Assembly (NCBI RefSeq): GCF_958295425.1
Contig: NC_081147.1
Coordinates: 5,725,290-5,789,289 of the forward strand
Length of the DNA stretch: 64,000 bases
Source: Solea solea
Taxonomy: Eukaryota > Chordata > Actinopteri > Pleuronectiformes > Soleidae
Reading direction: 5' to 3'
Below the pieces are notes generated by a model, which saw nothing but the letters and a program-made list of their open reading frames with translations, ran no database searches and was not told the origin of the DNA. Positions 25,057 through 38,808 of the stretch are shown here, in pieces. The translations under genes and the position numbers were made by a program. Every line of letters begins with the position of its first letter. Positions within the stretch are counted from its first letter, which is position 1.

Positions 25057-25341
25057 GTATAGAACAGAGGTCTCAAACCTGTGGCTCGCAGACCACATTC
25101 AGCTCGCCAATTAATGTCATGTGGCCCGCATTTTGCACCGTGAATATGTTGATATTGTCAACTATTATTCAAAATAAATACCTCTATTTTGAAATGATGT
25201 GAAATATCATCGTAAATATTATTATTCCAATGTCTTTTTATCAAAAAGTTGGACTTTTTTTCACTTGACCAGCCCCCTACTGACCAAACTAGACACTTAG
25301 TGGATCGCAGGTCATTTGAGTTTGAGACCCGTCGTATAGAA
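25057..25341. mobile_element. Complete hAT-type MITE with 8-bp target duplication
   Basis: GTATAGAA occurs at both 25057-25064 and 25334-25341. It encloses a 269-bp element whose inward-facing ends share GGTCTCAAAC (left CAGAGGTCTCAAAC; right, reverse complement, GACGGGTCTCAAAC). An 8-bp duplication with CAG-type ends is the hAT hallmark. The interior is AT-rich and non-coding, so it depended on a transposase supplied elsewhere. A related right half lies at 51.07-51.24 kb. Confidence 0.8.
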
Positions 25342-26262
25342 GCTTTCACTGATAGTCAAAAAAGTCCTCAACAGCAGATATTTCCACTGCATTGACTGCC
25401 TTTTTGAATCTGGCTTGAAGAACAGAAGAACAAGAAAAGCTGGATCTGCTTCAAAAAATTCTGATGACTCTTATGGCTCCTAAATGGCTCTTAACTTATT
25501 ATCACTTAGAGCTTTCTATTTTAGCCTAATTTAGAAATTATGAATGGTTTGTGTGTCAGTAAGCAGTTTTTTCAGTAATCAGTGGTTTATGCATTTTTTT
25601 CATTCCAAAAAAATACACAGTTACTACTTTTTTATACAACGCATTTTAATCAAACCTTTAAATGAACAACTGAACAAGGAACTTGCTCCTAACCAACCAA
25701 CACTGAGCTTTTTATTCTTCAATATCTTTGAAATGCAGCCAGATGCTGCGTCTATTTCGGTTTTCGCTCATTTCTTAAACTTTTCCCAGCAAGCTTTATT
25801 TTAAATCTGGATCCATCGCCTCTCTGTGGCTCTGTGTGTACCTGGTCTGTAATGCTACACTGGCTGAGGATCTGCTCCCTTTCTTCTTTTACAAAATGGT
25901 ATGATCCTAGTCTGTTCTCACGTGTCATTGAAAATAAAGTCCCACCCCTGCCTGCATGGATTATCAGCAGCTGAGCAGGAGTGGCAGAAGATATGGCTCT
26001 CACTGACGGAAGCCGTCTCTTCTTGTTCGCTACAAAGAATCAGCTTTTAGAGCCGGCTCGTTTGCAAACAACACATCGCTAAGTGCCAATTTCTCCTGCG
26101 ACATTCTTAGTCAACCTATGAACTTTTCATCCTCAGAAATCCTTAATTTCATTCTAAATCCTATATTTATGATGACAATGCACAGTTATCCTTTTGCAAC
26201 TGTGATAGCCCGTTTATTGTTTATTGTGTGTTTGTTCAGTTATAATAAACACTCTCTTCCTC
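25342..26262. other. No gene seen
   Basis: Unrecognised DNA. Confidence 0.4.
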
Positions 26263-26319
26263 TCTTGTATGTCACTTTGGATAAAAGTGTCTGCTAAATG
26301 CTTAAATGTAAATGTAAAT
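26263..26319 (+). repeat. SINE/LINE 3' tail relic
   Basis: CACTTTGGATAAAAGTGTCT followed by GCTAAATG and (AAATGT)n is a high-copy fish repeat 3' end. The same sequence occurs in reverse orientation at about 61.5 kb with more of its body. Only the tail is left here. Confidence 0.6.
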
Positions 26320-26998
26320 TCCATTCATGAAACACCCCTGAAAGGTGTTAATCTTTGAAAATTATATTTCTATTTCTAATTGAAAAAGGAAAATCCTATT
26401 TTACCCATGCCATTTTGGTAATTATCTATATTATGATAAGTGGCTGTTACATCCTTATTGTGTCAACAACAATTCCACAAATAAACACATTGTATGTACT
26501 CATACTCAAACACAACATTTGGTATTGACTTATTCCAAAATTGTGGTTTGATGCCTGGCAGACATCTCTCAAATCATGTCACTATGTTAAAAATAAATGT
26601 AATCTGGGAGAAAATATGCTCATTACAAAACTTAATTGGAAAATACATTGCAGTTGTCTTGGAACATATTTTTGTGACACGGGGTTGGAAGGAAAGAGAG
26701 GAAACGTGATGAGAAAACAAAGCAGAGCTGCAATGTGCTGTTAAGTGCGTATGGATCCCTGTGGTATGCTCAGGTCACCTTCTGCGTGGACTGTGTGTAA
26801 GAGTTTTATAAAGTTAGTGTATAGATTTGGAAGAACCTTGTAATTAACATTTGTCTTTTCTAATGTCATACATAGTATCAAGAAGAATTTCCCATAGGAA
26901 AATCAATTATGGATGAATTTGTTGCATGATGACTGACAGGTACACTGATGAGCTTTTAATCATGGACACACACACACAGTCTGGTTTCTATGACTTAT
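26320..26998. other. No gene seen
   Basis: Unrecognised AT-rich DNA. Confidence 0.4.
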
Positions 26999-27043
26999 AT
27001 GTATACATATATGTATATATACATGTATGTATATATACATGTA
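26999..27043. repeat. (TATG/TATA)n microsatellite
   Basis: Alternating ATGTATATATACATGTATGT units form a short self-complementary low-complexity block that abuts the repeat to its right. Confidence 0.8.
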
Positions 27044-27505
27044 TGTGCCCAGCCATGGAAAAACCAGGAACAAGTCTCCCGAGGGGCATTTTGAGTAATT
27101 TACAGATTCTGAAAGTATGATTTCTAAGCTTTCCAACAATGAAACACACGGAAATCTGAAAATATTTGAAGAAGATGTGGCCATTTGAATGTAGGCACTC
27201 CTCAAACTGGTTTAGGGATAAACAAACCTTCTGGGGAGCCAATTCATTTACATAATCCAACCACCTCCCAGTCTAGCTGTCAGTGACATCTGATATCTCT
27301 TAGTCCACAGGACATAAACTATTGTAATAGTTGGAACAATGGTTATCAATAGCAGGTCTAGAGACCCCTAAGGGTTCTATGAAGAGGTCCCAGGGGGTTC
27401 CCAAAGAAAAATAAAAGGTACATTTCGTAAAAAAAAAGAAAAAAAATTAAAGTAATATACTTAAGAGTTAGAAGGATCAACGATAAATACATATTTTTAA
27501 TCTTT
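27044..27505 (+). repeat. Unnamed dispersed repeat, copy A
   Basis: About 0.46 kb that reappears in reverse complement at 59811-60297. Shared landmarks in order: TGTGCCCAGCCATGGAAAAA, CCAGGAACAAGT, a CAAATATTTTC-like block with its AAGATGTGGCCATTTGAATG neighbour, a TCAGTGACATC block, ATGGTTATCAATAGC, the GACCCCT...GGTTCTATGAAG block, CAGGGGGTTCCC, and an A-rich stretch ending in ATACATATTTTT. No terminal inverted repeats or long frame are apparent, and I could not assign it to a family. Confidence 0.65.
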
Positions 27506-29588
27506 CTAATTTTCTCAAATTAAATTTGACATTTAAGTGGCTCTGTGGTGTGGTGTAGTGTGGATGTAGCTGAATAAGCTCCTGGCTGATGATGATGCGC
27601 TAATGCTCAGCTAGTTGCTAAATCATTAGCATAAAATAATTACTTTATACCCAAAGCTGTGTCATTCACACATTATTCAAGCACATCAGGGTGGTTTGTT
27701 ATTCAGATGCTCACATGCTCCTGTTACAGCTTATAATATAATCATCTGATCGAATATAAGTTTTGTGTATATGTGCGTATCATTTGCATTTTAAATACTG
27801 AGCTAGCTAATGACAATGTTAGCCATATAACGTTCTGAAACGCAGAGTGGATTATTAAAAGATAGTGTTTAGCATGAAAAAACATGTTTTCATCCATGTA
27901 CGTGACTTCGAATGAACACTAACGTAACATAGATTTCTTCCCTGACGCCATATATACTATGGCATGCCATTCAGGAAATTCATTTAAGGATATAGGAAGT
28001 CTGAATATATTGAATGAGTCTTTGATGGAATGAAAGTCTGAGAATATATATATATATATATACCCAGATTTCAACCACATTTAATGACAATCCCTGCACA
28101 TATACACTGATATGCACGCTCACACGCACACACACACACTAAGATAAATTAAACTAAACTGATATAGTAAACTGATATATGTATATATGTATATATATAT
28201 GTATATGTATATATATGTTGTATATATCTCTTAATGTGGTTGTTAACGATTGCTATAGAAACAGTACCTGAATGTCAGTCTAATGTTGTCTATGTATTGT
28301 TTTGCCGAGTTTTTTCTGTGTGTGCTATATAATTTCAATTGTTATTAACCTGTTACTAACATACCAATGTCAGTCTAACGTTTATTGTTTTGTCGAGTAT
28401 GTTCTGTCTATTTTACATAATTTCAATTGTTAAATGTTACTTACCCATACACTACCATTGATATTGCCGGCCACCTCCCTCGGAGAGAGAGCTCACTCCC
28501 CCTCCCCTTGTGCCGTGAATGTGGATATCCCTGAACCTTCCTTTCAACTTTGACAGGGACTGACTGGAGACGCAGCTAAAAATGATAGGAGATGTCTTCA
28601 GCGACTCTCCTGGTAACACCGTACAGGACATAGCTGCAAATATGTCTAAATTCCATCCACAAACGAGGGATGTTTACTGTTGCCAAGATGATCAGCACCA
28701 TGGACAGTTACATGAACTCTGTGACCTAGACTACTGTTTGTTCTGGTTACATTATACACAGGATTGCGCCGATAATTCCCTCTATTGTTGTGTGTTAAGA
28801 TTTTTGCAGGCTTAATTAATATGGCCGATGCTCCTGGTTTAGCTCTGAATTATCTGTGTTGTGTTTCGTGATTTTCTCTTTATTCCTATTAATGAGACTC
28901 ATATCAATGCGTATATTGCATGTAACAATATTACCATGGTGTAGGAGTCAAACCGCATTATATATATATTCTATTTTTTAATCAATGTAGCGAGTTGCGA
29001 GTTAAGTGCAGCGCATGTTCCCGCGGCTATGCTACTGTCGGACTATCTGCAATTATTTATCTACTCAATTCACTGAACAAGCACTCATTTTGCAAATTGA
29101 TTAATACTTTACCCTCTGTTGGCAACATTTTTGCATAACTCCCTAAGTTGTGGTTTTGCTAGCTTAGCAAGTTAGCTTGCCCGCCATGGCTTCTCCTCTC
29201 CTTACTCATCTGCCTCCTTTAGCGATAGCAGTACATTGAGGTGAAGAAAGAGAAATAATGTCTGCATTTTAACCGAACTTAACCAAACCCTGACCTCATC
29301 ATAACCATACAACATGTCTTCACCTTAAAATGTAATAATTTACATATCTGTACTTGATGTTTATTATCATAAGGAAGACAAGACACAAGACTATTCTTGT
29401 TAGGACTTTGCATTGACTTATATTCATTTAGACAACCAGTTAATGCCTAACCCTAACATTATTCATAACCAGTTAATGCCTAAGCTCTCAACTTATCGAA
29501 ATCCTCAGAAATTAGGTTCTGCCTCATCATGACCAGGTCCTGACAAGGATAGGGTTTATGTCAGAAAAGTTCATAAAGCGGTAACAAC

Positions 29589-29593
<5 letters not shown>
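27506..29593. other. No gene seen; TA-type microsatellites
   Basis: (AT)n at 28044-28062 and TATG/TATA repeats at about 28170-28228. A plus-strand open frame at 28582-28815 (77 codons) follows a GC-richer stretch but shows no motif or splice structure I can support. Confidence 0.4.

Positions 29594-29619
<26 letters not shown>
29594..29619. repeat. (AC)n microsatellite
   Basis: A nearly perfect dinucleotide run of about 13 units. Confidence 0.9.
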
Positions 29620-32440
29620 CCTGGAGGCAGGCCTGTGTAAGTGGCTTTTGTCAAAGGCAGCAGATTAGCCATAATAGAGTCCTATGGGCCGTGCAGCTTC
29701 ACTGTGATAGAGTGGTAGGTCCTGTCACTTTGACGGACAGCTTATGGTCCGGTGGTTGGATGGCAGCAGAGAGGAATAAAGGTGTGGAGTGGAGGAGGCA
29801 CAGGAAGAGAGTGATGGATGCTACTCCTCTTTGGGCCATAAGGAATGAGTGATCCCCGCATATCTGTCACCTGACGAGGGGAAGCGAGGGATAAGAGAAG
29901 GGGGAGAGAGAAAAAGTGCACAGAGGCTAGGACATCCATCCCAAGCTTATAGGCCTTTCCATCCAGCCTGTGGGGAGCTGAGGGGTAAATCTAGTGCGCC
30001 TTATTTTGCTGATTGCCCCTCTGACAAGATAAAGAGCTTGGAAGCCCAGGGGGATGTCCTGAGCTGTCCCTGGACCAATCACAGAGCTGACAGCAGGAGT
30101 AAATCTGATGGAGTACGCACAGTATACACATGCTGGCTGGCAGTGCTGTTTTGATGGATTTATGTCAGCACACGCACACACACACGCACCAACACACACA
30201 CACAATCATTCATGATGAAATACCCTGCAAAAGAGTAGAAAACCTCACCCGTAAATGATCAGTTAAAAACAGCTTGTTTGTCTGAAGCCATCACCTGTCG
30301 GACTGCGAATGAAAAAGTCATTACACTAAACTCAAAACACATTTTAATTGTTTAGCCAAGCTAACACATTCCCCACTGAGCCTTACGATCACACCATAAT
30401 CCATAAATAAAAACACAATCTCTCAAATAGTTTTGGCTCTGTAATCTCATCAGATTTTAGTCAGCCAATCACATTGTTGTTGTCAAACCTAAAGGTGCTA
30501 TCTTAATAGAATTTGTAATGTATTATGTCATACAATTATCATGTTTTTGTTATTCAATTTGTTGCTGGCACTTGTATATGAAGTTGTTTAATACTACTGT
30601 CATATAGTTTTTCTTCAACATTTAAAAAATAAAATCAATTATTTAAATTTGCAGTGTGTAAATTTAGGTGATTTTTGTTATTGTAAAGGTTATCATTCTG
30701 CCACTGTTTGGTCTTGGGGAACAGAAACAATGTCACATTTACCTGAATGCTGCTTCCTTCACCTGAAAACAGGCTGTGTCTAGCAATACTATCAGACCTG
30801 ACCTGAGAATTGAGTTTTTATGTGAGTTTAATGTGTTTTTAATATATATCTAAAAAATAGACTTGAGTGAAACAAAAAAAAAGCAAATAGATGGATTTTA
30901 TTAATATCAAAATTCCATTTGGAGATGACAGATTACCTAACCTTCAAATAAATAATACAAATATAAGCCTGAAAAATCCCATGAGCAAAGAACGTGAAGT
31001 GTCTTGCAGTTATACTGTCCAGTTCTATTGCTGGAAATGAGGTTTCAAGTAGGCCATTCTCTTTTCCCTGCTCCTGATGGCCTCCATGTGTAAATAATTC
31101 CTGTATTGGCAAGTTCTGCTAATCATTATTTCCCTCCTGAATACTGTTGTTTAGTAATAACCCTCAATAACTACACGTGTCGACCATATTGATTACTTTG
31201 GCATTTCCCTACATTGATTAGCCTTTCCATGGACAATTATTACCTGTATTAATTATCTCATTCTATTTTCTGTAATCTGTCTGTAATTTACAGCCATACT
31301 CACAAACTGCATAGAAAAAAAAAAGTATGGAAAGCAATCACAAAGCATTCATTCATTTAAAACATTTTTCATTTGTATTTCAAGACTGAAAAGATTATTT
31401 CAAGTGCATCAATAGATTAAGAATTTACAGCTCAATCAATTACTCGATGCAGTAATGCAAGTAAAAGTTTAATCAAGCATCAAAGTATACACAGCTGCAG
31501 ACACTCAAAATAGCTAGTTCATGGACGTTGGATGTCTGGGACATTAAATATGTTTCCATGACAACAGCTTGTCAATTCAGCCAGTTTGCGTTTTGTTTTC
31601 AGGCGTGCAAATTATGTTAGGGTTTCTTTCTGTTTCTGCTTTGGTTTTGTTGTCATAGTATACAATTACATGAGAAAACAATGCGATAAAATTCTTTTCA
31701 GATTCAGATTCATTTTCAGTTCCAACAGTTCTGATTGTGGTTAATTGACTGCATCATATTAGGACTGTATTATGACACCAGACATAATCTGAGATGTTAG
31801 TTATCATTATTTCTGACAAAGCCGGCACTGTCATTAAAACTTCAATGTTAATATATCACATACTTTCTCGTAATTTATACTTTAAAATAAACCTACTGAA
31901 AACTTTAAGCTAACCCTACAGATCATTGTAATGTTGTTGTTTTTTTTTATTTTAATACTAAGGCAGCTGCCTTATGGTGTGGTCTCTGTGTTGTTTATTA
32001 TTTCAAATGAATAATGTAAATGTGTAGGAAAAAACACAAAAAAAGGAGAGTGCTGCATTGGGTCAAAAAAATATCAGTAGAAACCAGGCGCTCATCAAGG
32101 ATAAAAGGGATAGTCTTTGTCATTTGAAATTCAAAATCATGACTGTCCTTTCGATCTTAAGGGAGCGTCCATAAAGTATTTATGGCAATCCAAAAAAACA
32201 GGCATCTAAGGCACTCTGATGTAAAAGAATATAAAAACCCTTTAAGAATAGAAAAGTTAAAGATATCAAATGCCTTTCTTGCCAGTTATACTTCATGTAC
32301 TCTGTCAAGATCAAAAGGACAGCAATTATTGTGATTGTGTTCAATAAACTATATATCCTCAGAGGAATTGTTGTATGTAATGTTTATCATTTTAAATTGT
32401 TTGTTTTATTGTATAAGTATAACAAGGTGTTCTAGAGAAA
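29620..32440. other. No gene seen; possible conserved non-coding stretch
   Basis: An imperfect CA run lies at about 30168-30204. About 31020-31290 is complex, TAATTA-containing, repeat-free sequence of the kind that often proves conserved among fish; this is speculative. No exon is supported. Confidence 0.35.
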
Positions 32441-32815
32441 TACAAGCATGTTGTGTTGGTGTGGGCGTGGCCAACTCTCCCCCTTTGTAGCTGTGTTCAA
32501 TCGATCCTCATCACCTGCAGTACAGTACATCTACCCGGCTCTTCTCCTCTACCACTGCCAGATCGTCAGCGTAGTAACCGTGTTGGCCAGCTCTCTTGAA
32601 GTTTTTTTTCCAGTGTGATATTTTGAGAAGTCTCTCGTTTTTTTCTCCGCCTCTGCTCAGACCCAAAATGTCTGTTTCATGCACCTGCCTCTGTCTGCTC
32701 TGGATCCTGGAACAATCAACTCTTTCTGCCCTGCCTGTTTGACTTTCATGATAAATTCCCTTTTAAGACTGCTAATTCAGTCTGAAGTAATTCGTTCTGC
32801 AAAATTGGCTCACTA
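32441..32815 (+). repeat. Possible degraded high-copy repeat, pyrimidine-rich
   Basis: Pyrimidine-rich text with repeated CTGCCT/CTCTGC words ends in TTAAGACTGCTAATTCAGTC and then GAACCTTAACA. This resembles the 3' half of a common fish interspersed repeat with a terminal GTGACA/AACCTTAACA-type end. I could not define its borders or class. Confidence 0.3.
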
Positions 32816-34534
32816 AACTGAACCTTAACAAAACGTACTTACCTTTATAAAGGTCTCAGCCCATGCTCTTCATACACTTAAGACCTGAATTGAAGGACAT
32901 GATCCCAGTTCAGGTTTCAGATCCCTGTTTCAGTTGTTGTTATTTTGTTTGTTTTTTTCCACAATTAGTCAGCACCAGTTCTGGTCCCATTCTACTACTG
33001 TCAGTCTTGAGACTGTTTAACATTATGTGTAATAACCAAATAGACATGAAAACCCCTGTCATTTACAAGGTACAAATAATTGTAGAAAATCTATGATGGC
33101 TTATTGAAAACCAAACCAAAATGTATTATTTTTATTATACAGAAAGATCATTGCATCCCAATCATTTGTGACGGTTGACATCAGGGTCAAACATTGCATC
33201 TATATTAGTGATCATTTTATTTCCCAAAGCCCCACTTGCATTAACAGGTCATAACATCATGCAGTACTGTGATATTTGCAAGATATTGTGAAACATTTCC
33301 TGGATAAGAGGCCAGTCAGATGATACCTTTCCCTATGACTGAGTGCTGGTGGTTCAGTCAGTGTGGCTTATCTTCCTCACAGCTTCCCCTTTTCCATTCA
33401 TTGTGGATTAGGAGCAAGAAAGCTCCATGACATTAGGTAGTACGAATATAATACACAAGACACTCAGCTGGCTGGCACACATGTATGTGTGTGTACATGT
33501 CTGTAGTTGGCTGTGAGAGCGAATTTTGATTCAAATTTTGATTGAAGACATGTTCACGTTGTCAGGATAATTTTAAAGGCCTTTTTTAGGGTTAAGACTT
33601 GGCTTTAAGGTTAGGGTTAGATTTATGCTTGGATCAGGTTAAAATAAGAGAACATATAGAGACAGTGTTTTGTTTAGTGTGTCCAAATGAATCAATGTCA
33701 ATTCAGTGTCCTGAGAAGAATAGCTGTACAAACCTGTCTGTGTGTGAGATTGTGTGAGGTATTGTGTGTGAGAACTACTTCACCATACAATGGCGGGGCT
33801 TGGTACAAAGGCTTCGTAGTGTGATGGATAAAATGGGAGATAGGAAAGGACAGCAAAATGGAGAAGAAAAAAAAAAGACAAACCTGGAGAGAAATACAGT
33901 TGGAGAAAATCAGATAATGACTGAAGGTAGGAAGGGTGTTTACGCTGCTCATTGTTCTCAGACCAGAACATTTACACTTTTGTCTTTCACATGGAGAGCG
34001 AAGGTAGAGCTACGTAACCAACATGGGACATTGTCCACTGTCCTTCCTTAAAAAAACAAACAAACGTCAACTTGATGAGTGCGTGAGTGAGTGAGTAGCT
34101 GCAAATGCGTAGGAGGAGTTGAGCTCACGGCTGCTTCCTCTCTGCACTTGTATCACATACAGGCATGAGGTATTCACAGTGTACGCACAAGATTTGAGTG
34201 TGTTTCTTGGACGATATGATTTTTGTGTCTACACAGCCTGGAAAAACAAATCTGATCTGAGTAACATAATAAAATAATCACATAATGTACCAGACAATTC
34301 ATCCTGGTAATCTGAACATAATTGGAGTCTTACTGTTTGTTTGCCTATATTGCCCAACGACAGGGATTATGTCATCGCAGGCTGGAACCAGCAAAATGCA
34401 CGCAAACACACAGTCGTTCAGATTGTGTTGATGCACTTAGTTTGTTTTGAAAGGGTGAGTTCCTTTTTTTGTTTTCACTTCGTAAGCAGCTATTGAAGGA
34501 ATAACTGCTGCCTTTCAATTTGATGCACCCACCT
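32816..34534. other. No gene seen
   Basis: Unrecognised DNA. AAGGTTAGGGTTAG near 33609 is only two telomere-like units and is treated as chance. Confidence 0.4.
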
Positions 34535-34559
34535 ACACACACACACACACACACACACA
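34535..34559. repeat. (AC)n microsatellite
   Basis: A perfect dinucleotide run of about 12 units. Confidence 0.9.
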
Positions 34560-37281
34560 GTTGATGCTTAGGAAATCCCAGTGAGTGTGTGTTTTGTGAG
34601 TAAACATGACTTTCTGGCTTTTAAAACTTTTTTTTTTCCCTTATCCAGACAAAAATGTTGCTGGGATTGTCCTCAAAGTAAGTTTTCATCCTAAAGGGCA
34701 CCACTGACACTGTGATTGTTAGCAACACAATGAGAGATGAATCTAGCCGTGCACGTGGGTCAGAACACCACTGTTGCTGTGAATGAGGCAGACTTTTTCT
34801 CACATTTTTTTTTCTCAAACAGGCATGAGGAAGGCAAATGAGCCACAGAGTGAGAGATTTGTTATTTTCCAAGGATTTTACAGAACAAAGACATTTATGA
34901 TTAAAATCAGATTTTAATGAGGCAAGGTCCTCTGCATGCATTATATCAATTTCAATTTAAAAAATGTGAGTGTGTGAGGGGGTGGATTACTGTCTTTCTG
35001 TGATAGAGAATTACACATAACATAAGAGAGAGATTCCAGCAAACTATGGGTGGGTTAATGGACGGACGGCCAGATGGATAGTGGATGGATGGATGGATAG
35101 AACCTAAGTATCAACAACAAGTCTTTAAGTGGTAACTAAACACCCTCTACTGAAGCTTACTCTGCCCAATTCCTGATTCTGAAAAATGCCAAGAAGTGGG
35201 CTAAGAGGAGGAGGGAGAGTGGGGAGCAGTTCAGGGAGTGTGGTAGTGAAATCTGCATTCCTTTCCCCAATATTTCTCAGATTAAATAGGTGGGTACAAT
35301 ATCACGGTTAAATACTTCAAAAGTAACCCATAATAATCCTAAAATATTACTCTTTTAAGATGCATCTCACTTTTCTTACTGGTGCTGCATACTTCACAAT
35401 CCATAAATAAAAGCTACACAGATCGGTAAATTGAATAGGGGGAAAAAAAGAAGAAAATAAATAATGTGAAAATTGTAAAACTATAATTATTCATCTGCCA
35501 TCAATGGACATTAATAGTTACCTCCTGATTAAACAATAGCAACATTATTAACAGCAGCTACACTAATACACAATTTACAGATTTGCCACTTGGTCCCTGC
35601 AGTTCTGTTACCCGTGAATGTACAAGTGTTTTAATTGTAAAACCTTTTGCAGACCTATAATGACTGTTGAGTGTTATTATAACACAATTACATTATTACA
35701 CAAAGGCTGTGTGTTACAGTCTTTCAGGTGGTGTTTGATTATCTTTAAAATTTCAATTTCAATTACACAAGGCTGTAATTTTGGCTAACAATAAGCTAGT
35801 CCATGCACAACTAGCTTAATTGCACATACTGCACCAATTGGCCCTGTCTGTCTCTTACTGCAGTTTTACCCTCACAAGACCTACATTTACCTTCCACAAT
35901 TACAGACAGCAACTTAATCCCAGCCTTAATCCTGGCAGTAACAAGAAGACGACTCTAACAGACATATAGTCAAACAAATTGATAGCATTAGCAATAATGT
36001 TTCTAAATGAGTCCTTCTTATTTCTAATGCATCATCTCCACTCAAGGCCCACATCAGCAAACATCCCACCCTCTTGAATCCGGCGAAGTAATAGAAGTAA
36101 ACAAGCCGCCTTTGCTGCGATGGCATCTCCAGTATACGTGCGATTAATTGGGAGCTATTATTAGAAGTGTACATTTCTACTTTTACCTGTACTTTTTATG
36201 CAGCATTAATTTTGACAACGATGTCTCACAGAGTAAATTAATTCAATGTGATGTTATTGTGAAATATGACCTAAGTTGCTCTAACTAGGGCAAACTAATG
36301 AGCACAATGTAAACATCAAGTAGCTGAGTTAATCAGTGGTGGACTACTCACATTACTGTAATCATTGTGGAGTACTCGTACTTTTGCGAGATTAATTAAT
36401 TAATTAAGTCCTTAATTTGACATTACATTGTCATCTGCTTAGTTACTTTTAAAATCATAATTTGCTACCGTGTAGGCCTGGAATTTGAATGAATATTTAG
36501 ACCTCTCAGCTGGTAAATGGACAGCAGAGAGTGACAGACGACGACACTAGATGGCGAAACACACAAACGGCTCGCTGGATTCGTCTATACTTTCTTTGGA
36601 AGATGTTGACCTGCACGTTTAACACGACAAATCGTTATTGAGAATCATATGATCAATGACCCACCCACTCTACTTATATAACCTCTGCAAACAAAGACAG
36701 AGGGAACAGGTAGCAAGGCTCTGGCATCCCATCATAGAATGCAAAATGGACCATGCCTTTTTCCCCCCCTGTGACTGATAGTCCCGATGAGGGTTTAGAG
36801 ATGCTTTGGGAGATTTGCGAGGCTTAGTTGAAGATCGTGGGTCGTTTATGCAAATCCTGTGGTATAGTGATCTCACGTTACCTCTGGCCCCGATTTGATC
36901 CTGCTTGGTTGCAAGAGAAGTGTTTTTCCATTTAGTATTCCACTGAAAAAGACTATAACCAATGATGTGTAATGGCTCACAAGAACGCAGTTGAGGTGCG
37001 AACTTAAACTTTTCTTATTCATTTTGAATAGAGTGAGGCCTATCTTTTTTTTATTATTATTTATTGCCAAACTGCATTACACTGTATCCAGCAGAATGAG
37101 AAACATTAACACACACTCACGCTTAACATTTAAGCAACATCGGAGTGCTTCATTGGCGTGTGTGTGTACGCATGTTTGTGTGTGCATGCGCTGCCTGCAA
37201 TCAGTGACAAAGCCACTTCGTCACAATGACAAACAACAAAAGTCCAGGAGGAAGTACCTTACAAGTCACACACCCTGTGTG
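34560..37281. other. No gene seen; GGAT repeat
   Basis: A GATG/GGAT simple repeat lies at about 35071-35100. The remainder, including complex AT-rich stretches at about 35500-36240, holds no recognisable exon or repeat. Confidence 0.4.
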
Positions 37282-37847
37282 TTAAAGGTGACATTGAATG
37301 CTTGTATCGCACACATATGTTAGTTATGGAGGTCTACTTACATATATTAAGTTGTTTTCATGGTTAAAAACCTCCCAGTCGCTGCAAACGAGCCGATCAA
37401 AATATCTACTCACTCACGCTCTCGTCAGCTGCGCTGTTTCAGACCAAATTCACACCCCCAGAACGTGCACTGTCCTGTGATTGGCCAGGTACCTGGAAGT
37501 GACGTAATTGATAGGCCAGCTCTCAGATACACAGCTCCCCCTCTGGCACGGTGGATGCTCTGCATCTCAGCAGCTACAACAAGAGTAGTTCTTCTTCTTT
37601 TGCGGTTGAATGTATGCAACCGGATGTGCCAGGAGGAGCTACGGTGTTGAGAGGAGTGTTGAGGTATACTGATGACAACATCAACATACGGAAGTGCCGA
37701 TCCGCTTCGCAGAGCCCAGGAAAACAATAAAAACCTATTTTCTCAGCAGTGGCTGAACTGTTTGTTCTGAAACTTTTTTCGTTTCATAAACGAGGTAATG
37801 ACGCAGATACACACACAAACGCAGCTTCCGGTCTATGTCGCCTTTAA
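37282..37847. mobile_element. TTAA-flanked MITE (Kolobok- or piggyBac-like)
   Basis: TTAA at 37282-37285 and again at 37844-37847 encloses 558 bp. The ends are inverted repeats: left AGGTGACATTGAATGC and right, reverse complement, AGGCGACATAGACCGG, matching at most of the first 13 positions. A TTAA duplication is made by piggyBac and Kolobok transposases; the AGG start does not look like a canonical piggyBac CCC end, so Kolobok or a related group is my preference. The interior includes a TGATTGGCCAGGTACCTGGA stretch and is non-coding. Confidence 0.7.
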
Positions 37848-38801
37848 TTAAAATGCACCAATAAGCAAGGTATCTTTAATACAATACATGGTTTAAAATA
37901 AATGTGCATCATACAGTAGACACATGATTTAACCAAGCAATCAGTTTCCTCTAAGTGTAAATGTCACCTGCATAGTCGCCCTCCTGCTCTCCTTTGAGAC
38001 ATTTCATGCAATCATTAGAAAACTGTCAGAGGCCAGCTCATGGGAAATTAGGTGAGAGAGATGGTGGGTTTCAGACCACTGAGGACTGTGGGCAGCTCCC
38101 TATTTGGACACATTCTAAAAAACAAAAAAAAACAAACATAAATTCCACTATGATTAAAATTAAAATTTGCCTTTTTGAGAAAAATCTTAAAGCCCACTCT
38201 CCAATTTTCTGTCGTAGATGGCCAAGGTTCACTGAGATTTTTGTAACGTGTTGGGAACTTTTTTCCTATCGAGGGCTGTTTTCTGTAACAGGCTGCACTA
38301 CAGAGACGTAGAGAGACTACTTACATTATTTTGATCAGAAAATCCTGCCCTTTCCACCCAAAATCTCCTTCTTATAACTGAATCAGGGATTTTATCCACA
38401 AATCATGTATTGCAGTTCAGCTTCCCAATATTTTTGACTTATTTGCAACCACCTGGGTTGGATTATTAGCCAGTGGGCCCCTGGGAACAGACTGCACTCC
38501 AGACTGGAAGAGGCTTGGGCTTCCGCAAGGAGGTATCTCCAATGTTTGAGCGGAAGTCAATTACTATTTTCAGCTGTACTTCAATGGCACATGATGTCAA
38601 TTTTTAAACTCTTATTCTAATTTGTAGGAAAATAGACTAGTGAACAGCATATGACTAAAAAACGTTTGTCATAAGTGAGTGTCCGGGTTGCAATTAAATC
38701 ACAAATGTAAAGGCTTGAGTTGAGGTGCTTATGAGTGACTTTACGACACGATCAATCAATGAAATCAATTGAGTATCCTAGTGGGAGGAGCCAAATGGGT
38801 T
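37848..38801. other. No gene seen
   Basis: Unrecognised DNA left of the RTE element. Confidence 0.4.
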
Positions 38802-38808
38802 CTTTAGT

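Noticed and set aside
33600..33625. Telomere-like TTAGGGTTAG
   Set aside because: Only two units inside ordinary sequence; chance occurrence.
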